64,000 nt of DNA from Geomobilimonas luticola (lineage in GTDB: Bacteria > Desulfobacterota > Desulfuromonadia > Geobacterales > Geobacteraceae): NCBI RefSeq assembly GCF_018476905.1, contig NZ_JAHCVK010000001.1:124001-188000 (forward strand), read 5' to 3'. Each line of letters begins with the position of its first letter. Positions within the stretch are counted from its first letter, which is position 1. Below the pieces are notes generated by a model that saw nothing but the letters and a program-made list of their open reading frames with translations, did no database searches and was not told the DNA's origin. Shown here one piece after another: positions 56,804 through 64,000 of the stretch. A program made the translations under genes and the position numbers.

Positions 56804-58060
56804 CTACGAAATCACCGGCAGGACCGTTCCCCCTTCGGGAATGACATACGCCGTATAGTCCCGGGGCAGCATCGTCGCCGCCTTGGCAAGCGCTTCGTCT
56901 AGTGACGCCGCAGGGGACATCCCCATGGTCTGCACCTCTTCCGGAGGAAGGCTGGAGACGAGGATGACCCGGTAACGCTGCGCCTTGTACAGGGTGGAAT
57001 AGGCCGTCTGGCCGTTGATCTCGTAGTGACGCCTGAGTGCCGCCTCGAACTCCGGCAGTTCCCGGTGACGGAACCAGTCGAAGAAGGTGGCATTGCCGTA
57101 CCCGTCCCGACACTCGGCCAGGAGGACGAGAACTCCCCCCTCCCGCAGCGCCTGGCACCCGTATTCCATGGACTTGTGTGCCTGGATGAAATTGATGTCT
57201 TTGGGAAACCCGCCGCAGGAGACAACTACCAGGTCGGCCGATGCGGCGAGACGGCAGGTGAAATGCTCTGCATAGTAACGGCAACCGGCCGCGAAGGCCT
57301 CCCGCCAGTCACCGGCAAAGGCGGCGACAATCCGCTTGTCGGGGGAAAGTACCGTGTTGAAGATGAAATCGGGGGACACCAGGGCGCACGCCTCGTCCAT
57401 AGCTTGATGGACCGGGTTCCCCTCCAGATTGCCGGTTGTCGCACGGAGGTTCTTGCCGTTCCCCTCCCCCGGATTGAGCACGGCGAAGTGGCTGGCCATG
57501 CACGCCTGCCTGCTCGCTACGCCAGGCAAAATGGCCTTCCGGCCACCGCTGAAACCGGCGAAATAATGAAAGCCGATGGTGCCGGTAAGGATCACCCGGT
57601 CCGCCTCGGTGATGCGCCGGTTGATCTCGACTCCGACCCCGTTGCCGGTTTTCCCCAGATAGACCAGCTTCCCCGGGTCGTCGCAGTCGTGGTCCGTGAT
57701 ACGGATCCTGCCGTAAAGTGCGCCCGCTATCTTTTTATGTTCGGCGTCGGTCTGCTTCCGGTGGATACCAAGGGCGATGACGATCTCGATGTCGCTCTCC
57801 TTGATGCCGGCCCGTTTGAGACGTTCGACAAGGAGCGGCAGGTATATCTCGCTCCCGGTATAGCGGGTTATGTCCGACGTAACGATCACCACCCGCTCGC
57901 CCCGCTGGAACAGTGCCAGATGCTCTTCGCACGCATCCAGCGCGGCGCTCACCAATGGTTCCGGTCCCGTCGCCGGCTCCGACACCTCTGCGCGTATGAC
58001 CTCTGACAGGCCTTTGACCACGCCGCAGTCAAAGGCTGTATCTCCATATTTCAATAGCAT
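56804..58060 (-). CDS. larA: Nickel-dependent lactate racemase family protein
   Basis: Interconverts L- and D-lactate (or a related 2-hydroxyacid) using a nickel-pincer nucleotide. 418 aa with the LarA landmarks: VTSDITRYTGSEIYLPLLVE, IALGIHRKQTDAEHKKI, RITDHDCDDPG with the family's His/Asp, the GFHYFAGFSGGRKAILPG block (lysine in GGRKAILPG that bears the cofactor) and VSCGGFPKDINFIQAHKS. The cofactor genes larB, larC and larE are not in the window. The ATG at 58,060 (MLLKYGDTAF) is chosen, with AGGGG 15 nt upstream; a TTG 10 codons earlier is possible. It is 52 bp from glcD. Confidence 0.83.
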   Translation of the reverse strand: MLLKYGDTAFDCGVVKGLSEVIRAEVSEPATGPEPLVSAALDACEEHLALFQRGERVVIVTSDITRYTGSEIYLPLLVERLKRAGIKESDIEIVIALGIHRKQTDAEHKKIAGALYGRIRITDHDCDDPGKLVYLGKTGNGVGVEINRRITEADRVILTGTIGFHYFAGFSGGRKAILPGVASRQACMASHFAVLNPGEGNGKNLRATTGNLEGNPVHQAMDEACALVSPDFIFNTVLSPDKRIVAAFAGDWREAFAAGCRYYAEHFTCRLAASADLVVVSCGGFPKDINFIQAHKSMEYGCQALREGGVLVLLAECRDGYGNATFFDWFRHRELPEFEAALRRHYEINGQTAYSTLYKAQRYRVILVSSLPPEEVQTMGMSPAASLDEALAKAATMLPRDYTAYVIPEGGTVLPVIS

Positions 58061-58176
58061 GATGTGCCCATAATAACCCCTGGACGACAAGAGCGCAAGA
58101 TGTAAGACGTCATCGGCGTCCGCACAGGATGTTGTTTCGCGGGATATTTTTCTTCGGCTGAGCCCCTACTTTAGTA

Positions 58177-58206
58177 TTGACAATCATCCGAGTTTACTCG
58201 TAGAAT
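58177..58206 (+). promoter_or_regulatory. Promoter of hppA
   Basis: TTGACA (58,177-58,182), 18-bp spacer, TAGAAT (58,201-58,206), giving a ~60-nt leader with AGGAGG 8 nt before the ATG. The gap also contains the divergent larA promoter, which I could not place. Confidence 0.65.
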
Positions 58207-58272
58207 TCTGCGTTTTTACTCATCCGTAACCACGCCTTTCAGAGGCACAACTATACACAGGAGGATGTTTCA

Positions 58273-60309
58273 ATGGAACAGTATGCAGTGCTCTTCGCCC
58301 TGGTCTGCGCCGCGGCTGCCGTCGCTTACGGACTGATCTCGGCCCAGTGGATCCTGGGGCTTCCCCAGGGGAATGAGCGGATGAAGCAGATCGCCGCAGC
58401 GATCCAGGAAGGTGCCGGCGCCTACATGAAACGCCAGTACACGATCATCGCCGTGGTTGGCACCATCATGTTCGTGGCACTTTTTGCCACTCTCGGCTAC
58501 AAGACCGCCATCGGCTTTGCCATCGGCGCCATCTTTTCCGGTCTGACAGGTTTTATCGGCATGTTCGTTTCGGTCCGGGCCAATGTGCGAACCACCGAAG
58601 CGGCAAAATCGGGTATCGTCAAGGCCCTGAACGTCGCCTTCAAAGGTGGTGCCATCACCGGCATGCTGGTAGTCGGCCTTGGCCTTCTCGGCGTTGCCGG
58701 CTACTACCTGGTCCTGCAGAAACTCATGCCGGGCGCCCCGGTCAAGGATGTGGTCAGCCAGCTGGTCGGTCTCGGCTTCGGGGGTTCCCTCATCTCCATC
58801 TTCGCCCGTCTCGGCGGCGGCATCTTCACCAAGGGGGCCGACGTGGGTGCCGACCTGGTGGGTAAGGTCGAGGCCGGCATTCCCGAGGACGACCCGCGCA
58901 ACCCGGCGGTCATCGCCGACAACGTGGGGGACAACGTGGGCGACTGTGCCGGCATGGCTGCCGACCTGTTCGAGACCTATGCCGTTACCCTGATCGCCGC
59001 CATGCTCCTGGGGGCCATAACGTTCAACAACTTCGCCGGCGCCGTCAGCTACCCGCTGATCCTCGGCGGTATCTCCATCGTCGCCTCCATCATCGGTACC
59101 TACTTTGTCAAGCTCGGTGCAAGCCAGAAGATCATGGGCGCCCTTTACAAGGGCTTGATCGCATCAGGTGTCATCGCCTGCATCGCCTTCTACTTCGTCA
59201 CCGTGATCATGTTCCCGGCCGGCAACCCCACCGGATACTCCGCTACCAATATCTTCATCTCAGCCATCGTCGGCCTGGTGGTGACCGGCGCCATCTTCTG
59301 GATCACCGAATACTATACCGCCACTGAGTACGGGCCGGTGCGGCATATCGCCGAAGCTTCCACCACTGGTCACGGCACCAACGTCATCGCCGGTCTCGGG
59401 GTCTCCATGAAGTCCACCGCCCTGCCGGTGATCGTCATAGCCGCCGGCATCATCGTTTCCTTCAACGCTGCTGGCGTCTACGGTATTGCCATCGCCGCCG
59501 TCTCCATGCTCTCCCTCACCGGCATCGTTGTCGCCATGGACGCCTACGGTCCGATCACCGACAACGCCGGCGGCATTGCCGAGATGGCCGAACTGGACGA
59601 CTCGGTCCGCGCCGTCACCGATCCACTCGACGCCGTGGGGAACACCACCAAGGCGGTCACCAAGGGGTACGCCATCGGCTCCGCCGGTCTGGCCGCGGTC
59701 ATACTCTTCACCTCCTATGTGCAGGAACTGACCATCGCCAACAAGACTTTCGACCTGTCCGACCCCTACATCATCGTCGGCCTCTTCATCGGCGGCATGC
59801 TCCCCTACTACTTTGCCGCCCTCTGCATGGAAGCGGTGGGCAAAGCGGGTGGAGCCGTGGTCGTCGAGGTCCGGCGTCAGTTTCGCGAGATCAAGGGAAT
59901 CATGGAAGGGACCGGCAAGCCGGACTATGCGTCCTGCGTCGATATCGTCACCAAGACCGCTCTGAAAGAGATGGTCATCCCTGGACTTATTCCCATCGTC
60001 GCACCGGTCATCGTCGGCTTCACCCTCGGCCCCAAGGCTCTGGGAGGCGTCATCGTCGGCACCATCGTTACCGGCATTTTCGTCGCCATCTCCATGACCA
60101 CCGGTGGTGGCGCCTGGGATAACGCCAAGAAGTACATCGAGGATGGTCACTTTGGTGGCAAGGGGGGCGATGCCCACAAAGCCGCCGTTACCGGCGACAC
60201 CGTCGGCGACCCCTACAAGGACACCGCCGGCCCGGCGGTCAACCCGATGATCAAGATCATCAACATCGTATCGCTGCTCATCGTTCCCCTTCTCAACCGG
60301 ATGGGGTAG
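58273..60309 (+). CDS. hppA: Membrane H+-translocating pyrophosphatase (K+-independent type)
   Basis: 678 aa, about 16 hydrophobic helices, normal for a bacterial M-PPase that couples pyrophosphate hydrolysis to ion pumping. Catalytic loops are complete: [20 protein letters not shown] with [20 protein letters not shown] (DVGADLVGK and DNVGDN), [16 protein letters not shown], and near the C terminus [12 protein letters not shown] and [16 protein letters not shown]. At the K+-dependence site the sequence is [10 protein letters not shown], with Lys in place of Ala, which marks K+-independent proton-pumping members. It is monocistronic: strong promoter, AGGAGG, and a perfect terminator. Confidence 0.95.
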   Translation: MEQYAVLFALVCAAAAVAYGLISAQWILGLPQGNERMKQIAAAIQEGAGAYMKRQYTIIAVVGTIMFVALFATLGYKTAIGFAIGAIFSGLTGFIGMFVSVRANVRTTEAAKSGIVKALNVAFKGGAITGMLVVGLGLLGVAGYYLVLQKLMPGAPVKDVVSQLVGLGFGGSLISIFARLGGGIFTKGADVGADLVGKVEAGIPEDDPRNPAVIADNVGDNVGDCAGMAADLFETYAVTLIAAMLLGAITFNNFAGAVSYPLILGGISIVASIIGTYFVKLGASQKIMGALYKGLIASGVIACIAFYFVTVIMFPAGNPTGYSATNIFISAIVGLVVTGAIFWITEYYTATEYGPVRHIAEASTTGHGTNVIAGLGVSMKSTALPVIVIAAGIIVSFNAAGVYGIAIAAVSMLSLTGIVVAMDAYGPITDNAGGIAEMAELDDSVRAVTDPLDAVGNTTKAVTKGYAIGSAGLAAVILFTSYVQELTIANKTFDLSDPYIIVGLFIGGMLPYYFAALCMEAVGKAGGAVVVEVRRQFREIKGIMEGTGKPDYASCVDIVTKTALKEMVIPGLIPIVAPVIVGFTLGPKALGGVIVGTIVTGIFVAISMTTGGGAWDNAKKYIEDGHFGGKGGDAHKAAVTGDTVGDPYKDTAGPAVNPMIKIINIVSLLIVPLLNRMG

Positions 60310-60328
60310 AGCGGTACGCCCTGCAACA

Positions 60329-60360
60329 AAAGAGTGGCGGCCTCCAGGCCGCCACTCTTT
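60329..60360 (+). terminator. Intrinsic terminator of hppA
   Basis: 15-bp stem AAAGAGTGGCGGCCT / AGGCCGCCACTCTTT with a very tight loop, followed by a T run, 19 bp after the stop. Confidence 0.9.
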
Positions 60361-60506
60361 TTTCGGTCAGCATTCGCTGTATCCGCAACGCATTTCACAA
60401 ATCTGTGGCAATCATCCCGGAAACCTGTTAAACATTAGCACTGGCTAACCATAATAATCCCAACTGAAGGACCGTCGTTCGTTTGTCCTTTCCCCCGGAG
60501 GAACCC

Positions 60507-61385
60507 GTGCCTGGCATTCACGACAACATTCAGCGGGCAGTCGTCGCGCTGCTCTTCACCCTGGTCTGTCTTGCCGGTCCCCTGTCACCGGTGGCACGGG
60601 CACAGGGGGACCAGTTCCTCGTCAGCGCCTTCACCCCACCCTTCCCCATCAAGAGCATCGACGTCGAACCGTTCAACCGGAATGACAGTCTGGTGAAAAT
60701 AGTCACACTGCATACCGTCAAGGGGGGGATGCTCGAAGAGTATTCAAGCCTTCTCCTCTCCCGCGGAATAACCATCTACGGCCCCACCTTCTACGGACCC
60801 TTCGATGGCAACCGCTCTACGGTGGATGCCACCATCACCATGACCCGGAAGGTCCCGGGCAACCCGGACGCCGTGGACCTGTCCACCAGTGCAGTGAAAA
60901 CCGTCGCGGGGAACAGGCCGGTCCCCCCCCTTTTCGTCAATGAAAAAGAATTGATTATCCCTGTCGAAGGGGATTTTGGCCGAAAGTGGCAGCGCCTGAC
61001 CATCATGCCGGACCGCGAGCCTGCCGGTGGGGAGCCGATGGTAGGGCGTTTTCCCGGGGCTAAACTGCGCCAGGTGGAAACACCCGCGGAGGGGCAGGGA
61101 AGCCGGAAGCGGCTGGTTTACGCGACGCGCGCCCCCTTCACCGACGTTCGGGATTACTATCTGAAGCGCCTCAAAGATCTCCACCCCATCGTCACCGTCA
61201 CCGGCAATCCTGCCGCCCCCCCCACCCCGAGCGAGCTGTTCGGCATCAGGACCCTCGCCCGTCAGGTCACGGTAGCGGGCTACACCTACCGCAACCGGGT
61301 AATGTACTATACGGAGGTGACCCTCAAGCAGGGAGGGGATCCGAACCTGGCCGACTATGTGGAGATAGAAGTGCTGGAAAACTGA
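60507..61385 (+). CDS. Exported protein of unknown function (292 aa)
   Basis: GTG start at 60,507 is preferred (CGGAGG 5 nt upstream); the ORF is open back to 60,483. A hydrophobic signal segment, AVVALLFTLVCLAGPLSPVA, is followed by a cleavage-like ARA-Q. The mature part is beta-rich with no cysteine and no motif I recognise; parts such as VKIVTLHTVKGGMLEEYSSL and FTDVRDYYLKRLKDLHPIV suggest a mixed alpha/beta fold. Probably periplasmic. It lies alone between hppA's terminator and the convergent glgA. Confidence 0.6.
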   Translation: MPGIHDNIQRAVVALLFTLVCLAGPLSPVARAQGDQFLVSAFTPPFPIKSIDVEPFNRNDSLVKIVTLHTVKGGMLEEYSSLLLSRGITIYGPTFYGPFDGNRSTVDATITMTRKVPGNPDAVDLSTSAVKTVAGNRPVPPLFVNEKELIIPVEGDFGRKWQRLTIMPDREPAGGEPMVGRFPGAKLRQVETPAEGQGSRKRLVYATRAPFTDVRDYYLKRLKDLHPIVTVTGNPAAPPTPSELFGIRTLARQVTVAGYTYRNRVMYYTEVTLKQGGDPNLADYVEIEVLEN

Positions 61386-61460
61386 GACGGGAGGCGACTC
61401 CCATCGGGCGGAGCAAGCGCTGCCCCTGAGGAAATTGCTCCCCCGCGCAGCGCTGCCTGT

Positions 61461-62948
61461 TTATATACCTGCTGTTCTCCCCCGCCTGGCCATCGCTTTT
61501 ACGTAGAGTTCTTCATAGCCGCGTGCCGCTTCATCCCAGGTGAAGCGGCATGCCATGGCATTCCTCACGAGCGCCTCCATGGCATCCTTGCGATGGTACC
61601 AGGTGTGAACGGCCCAGCCGAGGGTGTCGAACAGCGCACCGGCATTGAGGTCCCAAAACTTGAAGCCGGTTCCGGCGAGAGAGCGTTCGTCGAAGTTCTC
61701 CACGCTGTCGTCGAGACCGCCGGTGGCCCGAACGATGGGGAGAGTGCCATAGCGGAGGCTGTACATCTGGTTCAGGCCGCACGGCTCGAAGGCGGAGGGC
61801 ATGAGGAAAAAATCGGCCCCCGCCTCGATCCGGTGGGCAAGGGGGTTGTCGTAGCCGATGATGCAGCGGAATGTGTCGGGGTACGCGGCCTGGATGTCGC
61901 CGAAGTAGAAATGGGCCCACGGCTCGCCGGCACCGAGCATGACGAACTGAAGATCGAGTCCCAGGATGCGGGGGATCGCTTCAGCCAGGACATCGATCCC
62001 CTTCTGTTTGACGAGCCGTGACACCATGCCGATGAGGGGGACGTCATCCCGCACCGGAAGCCCCACAGCCCGTTGCAGCTCCCGCTTGCAGACGGCCTTG
62101 CCTGACAGGTCATCCGCAGAATAGGGTACCGGGATGAGGGGGTCGCTCTCCGGGCTCCATTCGCCGTAATCCACCCCGTTGAGGATACCGGAAAGATCCG
62201 CAGCCCGTTCCCGCACCACCCCCTCCAGCCCCCACCCGTACTCCGGCGTCTGGATCTCCCGGGCGTACCCCTCGCTCACGGTATTGATGAGGGTGGCGTG
62301 GTAGAGTCCCCCCTTGAGCAGGTTGACCTGGTTGTCCTTTTCCAGCCCGAGGAAGGTGAAGTGCTCCCAGCCGACACCGAGCACCTCCATCGCCCCCTCG
62401 TAAAACGTTCCCTGGTGCTGCATGTTGTGGATGGTAAGGAGCGATGCGGCCGCTCCCACATACGGATCGGTGCGGTAGAGGGTGTTGAGGAGGACCGGAA
62501 TCGCCGCCGTATGCCAGTCGTGGGCGTGGACCACGTCGGGTCGGAAGTCGAGCATCTTGCAGAGTTCCAGGGCAGCCTTGGAGAGAAAGATGAAGCGGTT
62601 GTCGTTGTCCAGGTACCCCTCGTTGTCAACCTCGTACAGTCCGCCACCACGACCATAAAGCTGTTCATGCTCCAGGAAATAGACCGGCACGTCGCTGTCC
62701 GGAAGGCGCCCCTCGTAGACGCCGCAGTACATATCGCCGATGATCCCCATGGGGACCACGAGCACGCCGGGAAGGAGCTTCAGTCCGTACCGTTCCCGGT
62801 CAACCTTGTAGTAGCGGGGCATCACCACCCGCACGTCATGGCCGCGGGCGGCCAGTGCCCGGGGAAGCGCACCGACCACATCTGCCAGCCCCCCTTCCTT
62901 GGCAAACGGCACCGCCTCGGAGGCGGCCATCAGAATGTTGAGTCCCAT
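61461..62948 (-). CDS. glgA: Glycogen synthase (ADP-glucose, GT5)
   Basis: Extends alpha-1,4-glucan from ADP-glucose. 495 aa. ADP-glucose site MGLNILMAASEAVPFAKEGGLADV (KxGGL) at the start. Other conserved parts are HAHDWHTAAIPVLL, TIHNMQHQGTF, INTVSEGYAREIQTPEYGWGL, GILNGVDYGEWSP and the catalytic ExFEPCGLNQ segment seen as PSAFEPCGLNQMYSLRYG followed by GTLPIVRATGGLDDSV. The ATG at 62,948 has GAGG 7 nt upstream; 21 in-frame codons before it look non-coding. Other glg genes are not in the window. Confidence 0.95.
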   Translation of the reverse strand: MGLNILMAASEAVPFAKEGGLADVVGALPRALAARGHDVRVVMPRYYKVDRERYGLKLLPGVLVVPMGIIGDMYCGVYEGRLPDSDVPVYFLEHEQLYGRGGGLYEVDNEGYLDNDNRFIFLSKAALELCKMLDFRPDVVHAHDWHTAAIPVLLNTLYRTDPYVGAAASLLTIHNMQHQGTFYEGAMEVLGVGWEHFTFLGLEKDNQVNLLKGGLYHATLINTVSEGYAREIQTPEYGWGLEGVVRERAADLSGILNGVDYGEWSPESDPLIPVPYSADDLSGKAVCKRELQRAVGLPVRDDVPLIGMVSRLVKQKGIDVLAEAIPRILGLDLQFVMLGAGEPWAHFYFGDIQAAYPDTFRCIIGYDNPLAHRIEAGADFFLMPSAFEPCGLNQMYSLRYGTLPIVRATGGLDDSVENFDERSLAGTGFKFWDLNAGALFDTLGWAVHTWYHRKDAMEALVRNAMACRFTWDEAARGYEELYVKAMARRGRTAGI

Positions 62949-62997
62949 GCAGAACCTCGTCAGGGCACAAATAGCGATAAACCTGAAAAAACATTTT

Positions 62998-63095
62998 ACC
63001 ACAGAGGTCACGGAGGAAAACTACAACCTCTCTCCACGGGTCTCTTATAATCAATAAGCCTATTTCCTCAATGATTTCTCTGTGTCCTCTGTGGT
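62998..63095. repeat. CCACAGAGG inverted repeat
   Basis: ACCACAGAGGTCACGGAG (62,998-63,015) faces CTCTGTGTCCTCTGTGGT (63,078-63,095) in the gap between hypE and glgA. It looks like a dispersed intergenic repeat of the ccacagaggacacagaga sort common in Geobacter and relatives. Confidence 0.5.
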
Positions 63096-63119
63096 CAGGG
63101 CTTTGTTGTTGTTTGGACT

Positions 63120-64000
63120 TCAGCAGATCCGGGGCAGTTGCTCCCCCGCCAGCATCTCCACCCCTCGCATTCCCCCCACGGCAGTCTCCAGCTGCACCCG
63201 GCCGTCGGAAGCCCCAGTCACCTCGCCGATGATGGCCGCATCCCGGCCGAGGGGGTGCTGGCACATCCGGTCAAGGGCGGCATCGGCCCTCTCTGGCGCG
63301 ACGATGGCCAGGAGCTTCCCTTCGTTGGCCACGTAGAGCGGATCGAGGCCGAGGATGGAGCAGACCCCCTTGACGCCGTTCTTCAGCGGCAGGGATTCCT
63401 CCCGCAGGGTAACGGTCACGCCGGACTGGATGGCGATCTCCTTGAGGGTGGTCGCCACCCCGCCGCGGGTCGGATCCCGCAGCACACGGAGGGCATCCCC
63501 CTCCTTCAGCAGCTCCGCCACCAGGCCATTGAGGGCAGCGCAGTCGCTCTCGATGTCAGTGGACAGCTCCAGTCCCTCCCGGGCCGCCAGCACCGCGATG
63601 CCGTGGTCGCCGATGGTGCCGTTGATGATCACCCGGTCCCCGACCCGGGCCTTGCAGCCGTTGATCTCCACCCCGTTTTCCACCACCCCGACCCCCGAGG
63701 TATTGATGAAGAGCCGGTCCGCCTTCCCCCGGGGGACCACCTTGGTGTCGCCGGTGACGATGGCGATCCCCGCACCGTCGGCAGCCTCCCGCATGGACGC
63801 AAGAATCGCGGCAAGTTCCCGGCGGCTCATCCCCTCCTCCAGGATCAGGCCGACGCTCATGAAGAGGGGGCGTGCCCCCATCATGGCCAGGTCGTTCACC
63901 GTCCCGTTCACCGCCAGGGTGCCGATGTTGCCCCCCGGGAAGAAGATCGGGTCCACCACGTAGGAATCGGTGGTAAAGGCAAGCCGTTGGCCGTTGTGCT
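63120..64000 (-). CDS. hypE: Hydrogenase maturation protein HypE (5' end outside window)
   Basis: HypE dehydrates the thiocarbamate that HypF puts on its C-terminal cysteine, making the cyanide ligands of [NiFe]-hydrogenase. The visible ~293 codons start in the conserved RLAFTTDSYVVDPIFFPGG and include GNIGTLAVNGTVNDLAMMGA (PurM-like ATP-binding fold), VTGDTKVVPRGKADRLFINT and LLKEGDALRVLRDPTRGGVAT. The protein ends PRIC, with the catalytic cysteine as last residue. The beginning (about 40 residues) lies beyond 64,000. Other hyp genes presumably lie upstream. Confidence 0.95.
   Translation of the reverse strand, partial: HNGQRLAFTTDSYVVDPIFFPGGNIGTLAVNGTVNDLAMMGARPLFMSVGLILEEGMSRRELAAILASMREAADGAGIAIVTGDTKVVPRGKADRLFINTSGVGVVENGVEINGCKARVGDRVIINGTIGDHGIAVLAAREGLELSTDIESDCAALNGLVAELLKEGDALRVLRDPTRGGVATTLKEIAIQSGVTVTLREESLPLKNGVKGVCSILGLDPLYVANEGKLLAIVAPERADAALDRMCQHPLGRDAAIIGEVTGASDGRVQLETAVGGMRGVEMLAGEQLPRIC

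Overview
The window looks like a chromosome of a Geobacter-type deltaproteobacterium (Geobacteraceae). This rests on a one-piece NifEN protein in a nif cluster, sigma-54 and terminator-like control of nif genes, propionyl-CoA/methylmalonyl-CoA and lactate enzymes, a K+-independent membrane pyrophosphatase, and many short inverted repeats between genes. The species is not assigned. Nearly all genes are on the minus strand.

Region 1 (1 to about 22,400) is an accessory element with visibly lower GC. Its right end lies inside a Ste24-type M48 protease gene (22,284-23,012), which it cuts after the codons for PLFN. Its left end is outside the window. The element carries (a) a defence operon read from one promoter at 12,892-12,920: a 33-codon ORF, a PLD-nuclease/SF2-helicase fusion, an Eco57I/PglX-like adenine methyltransferase, a RecF/SMC-like ATPase, a 95-aa protein, McrB and McrC (cut by the window edge); (b) a complete but diverged Ste24 protease, so the element brings a copy of the gene it interrupts; (c) three unlike tyrosine recombinases, an HTH-coiled coil-P-loop protein and a 130-aa protein; (d) a divergent protein made of three ribbon-helix-helix-like repeats next to the right end.

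Region 2 (23,000-28,300) is core chromosome: a small membrane protein, a RhlE-like DEAD-box helicase with a long 5' leader, a PAS histidine kinase with four clustered cysteines, an exported OB-fold-like protein and an 88-aa HTH/Cys protein.

Region 3 (28,300-38,730) is the nitrogenase cluster, transcribed right to left: nifV, nifH, nifD, nifK, nifEN, nifX, a nif ferredoxin, a second NifX/NifB-like protein and draT. A near-consensus sigma-54 promoter precedes nifV. Terminator-like hairpins lie in the nifV and nifEN leaders, consistent with the antitermination known for Geobacter nif genes. NifH keeps the arginine that DraT modifies.

Region 4 (38,930-46,040) holds tRNA-Glu and tRNA-Lys, hisZ-purA, two exported proteins, a porin, and an unlisted 34-codon Cys-containing peptide gene with its own promoter, ribosome-binding site and terminator.

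Region 5 (46,036-53,800) is a propionyl-CoA module: methylmalonyl-CoA epimerase, mutase large subunit, biotin carboxylase/BCCP (frame broken at a run of ten G), carboxyltransferase, and a cupin-XRE regulator at the upstream end.

Region 6 (54,000-64,000): glycolate/D-lactate oxidase subunits (glcF, glcD), lactate racemase (larA), hppA, an exported protein, glycogen synthase (glgA) and hypE (cut by the window edge).
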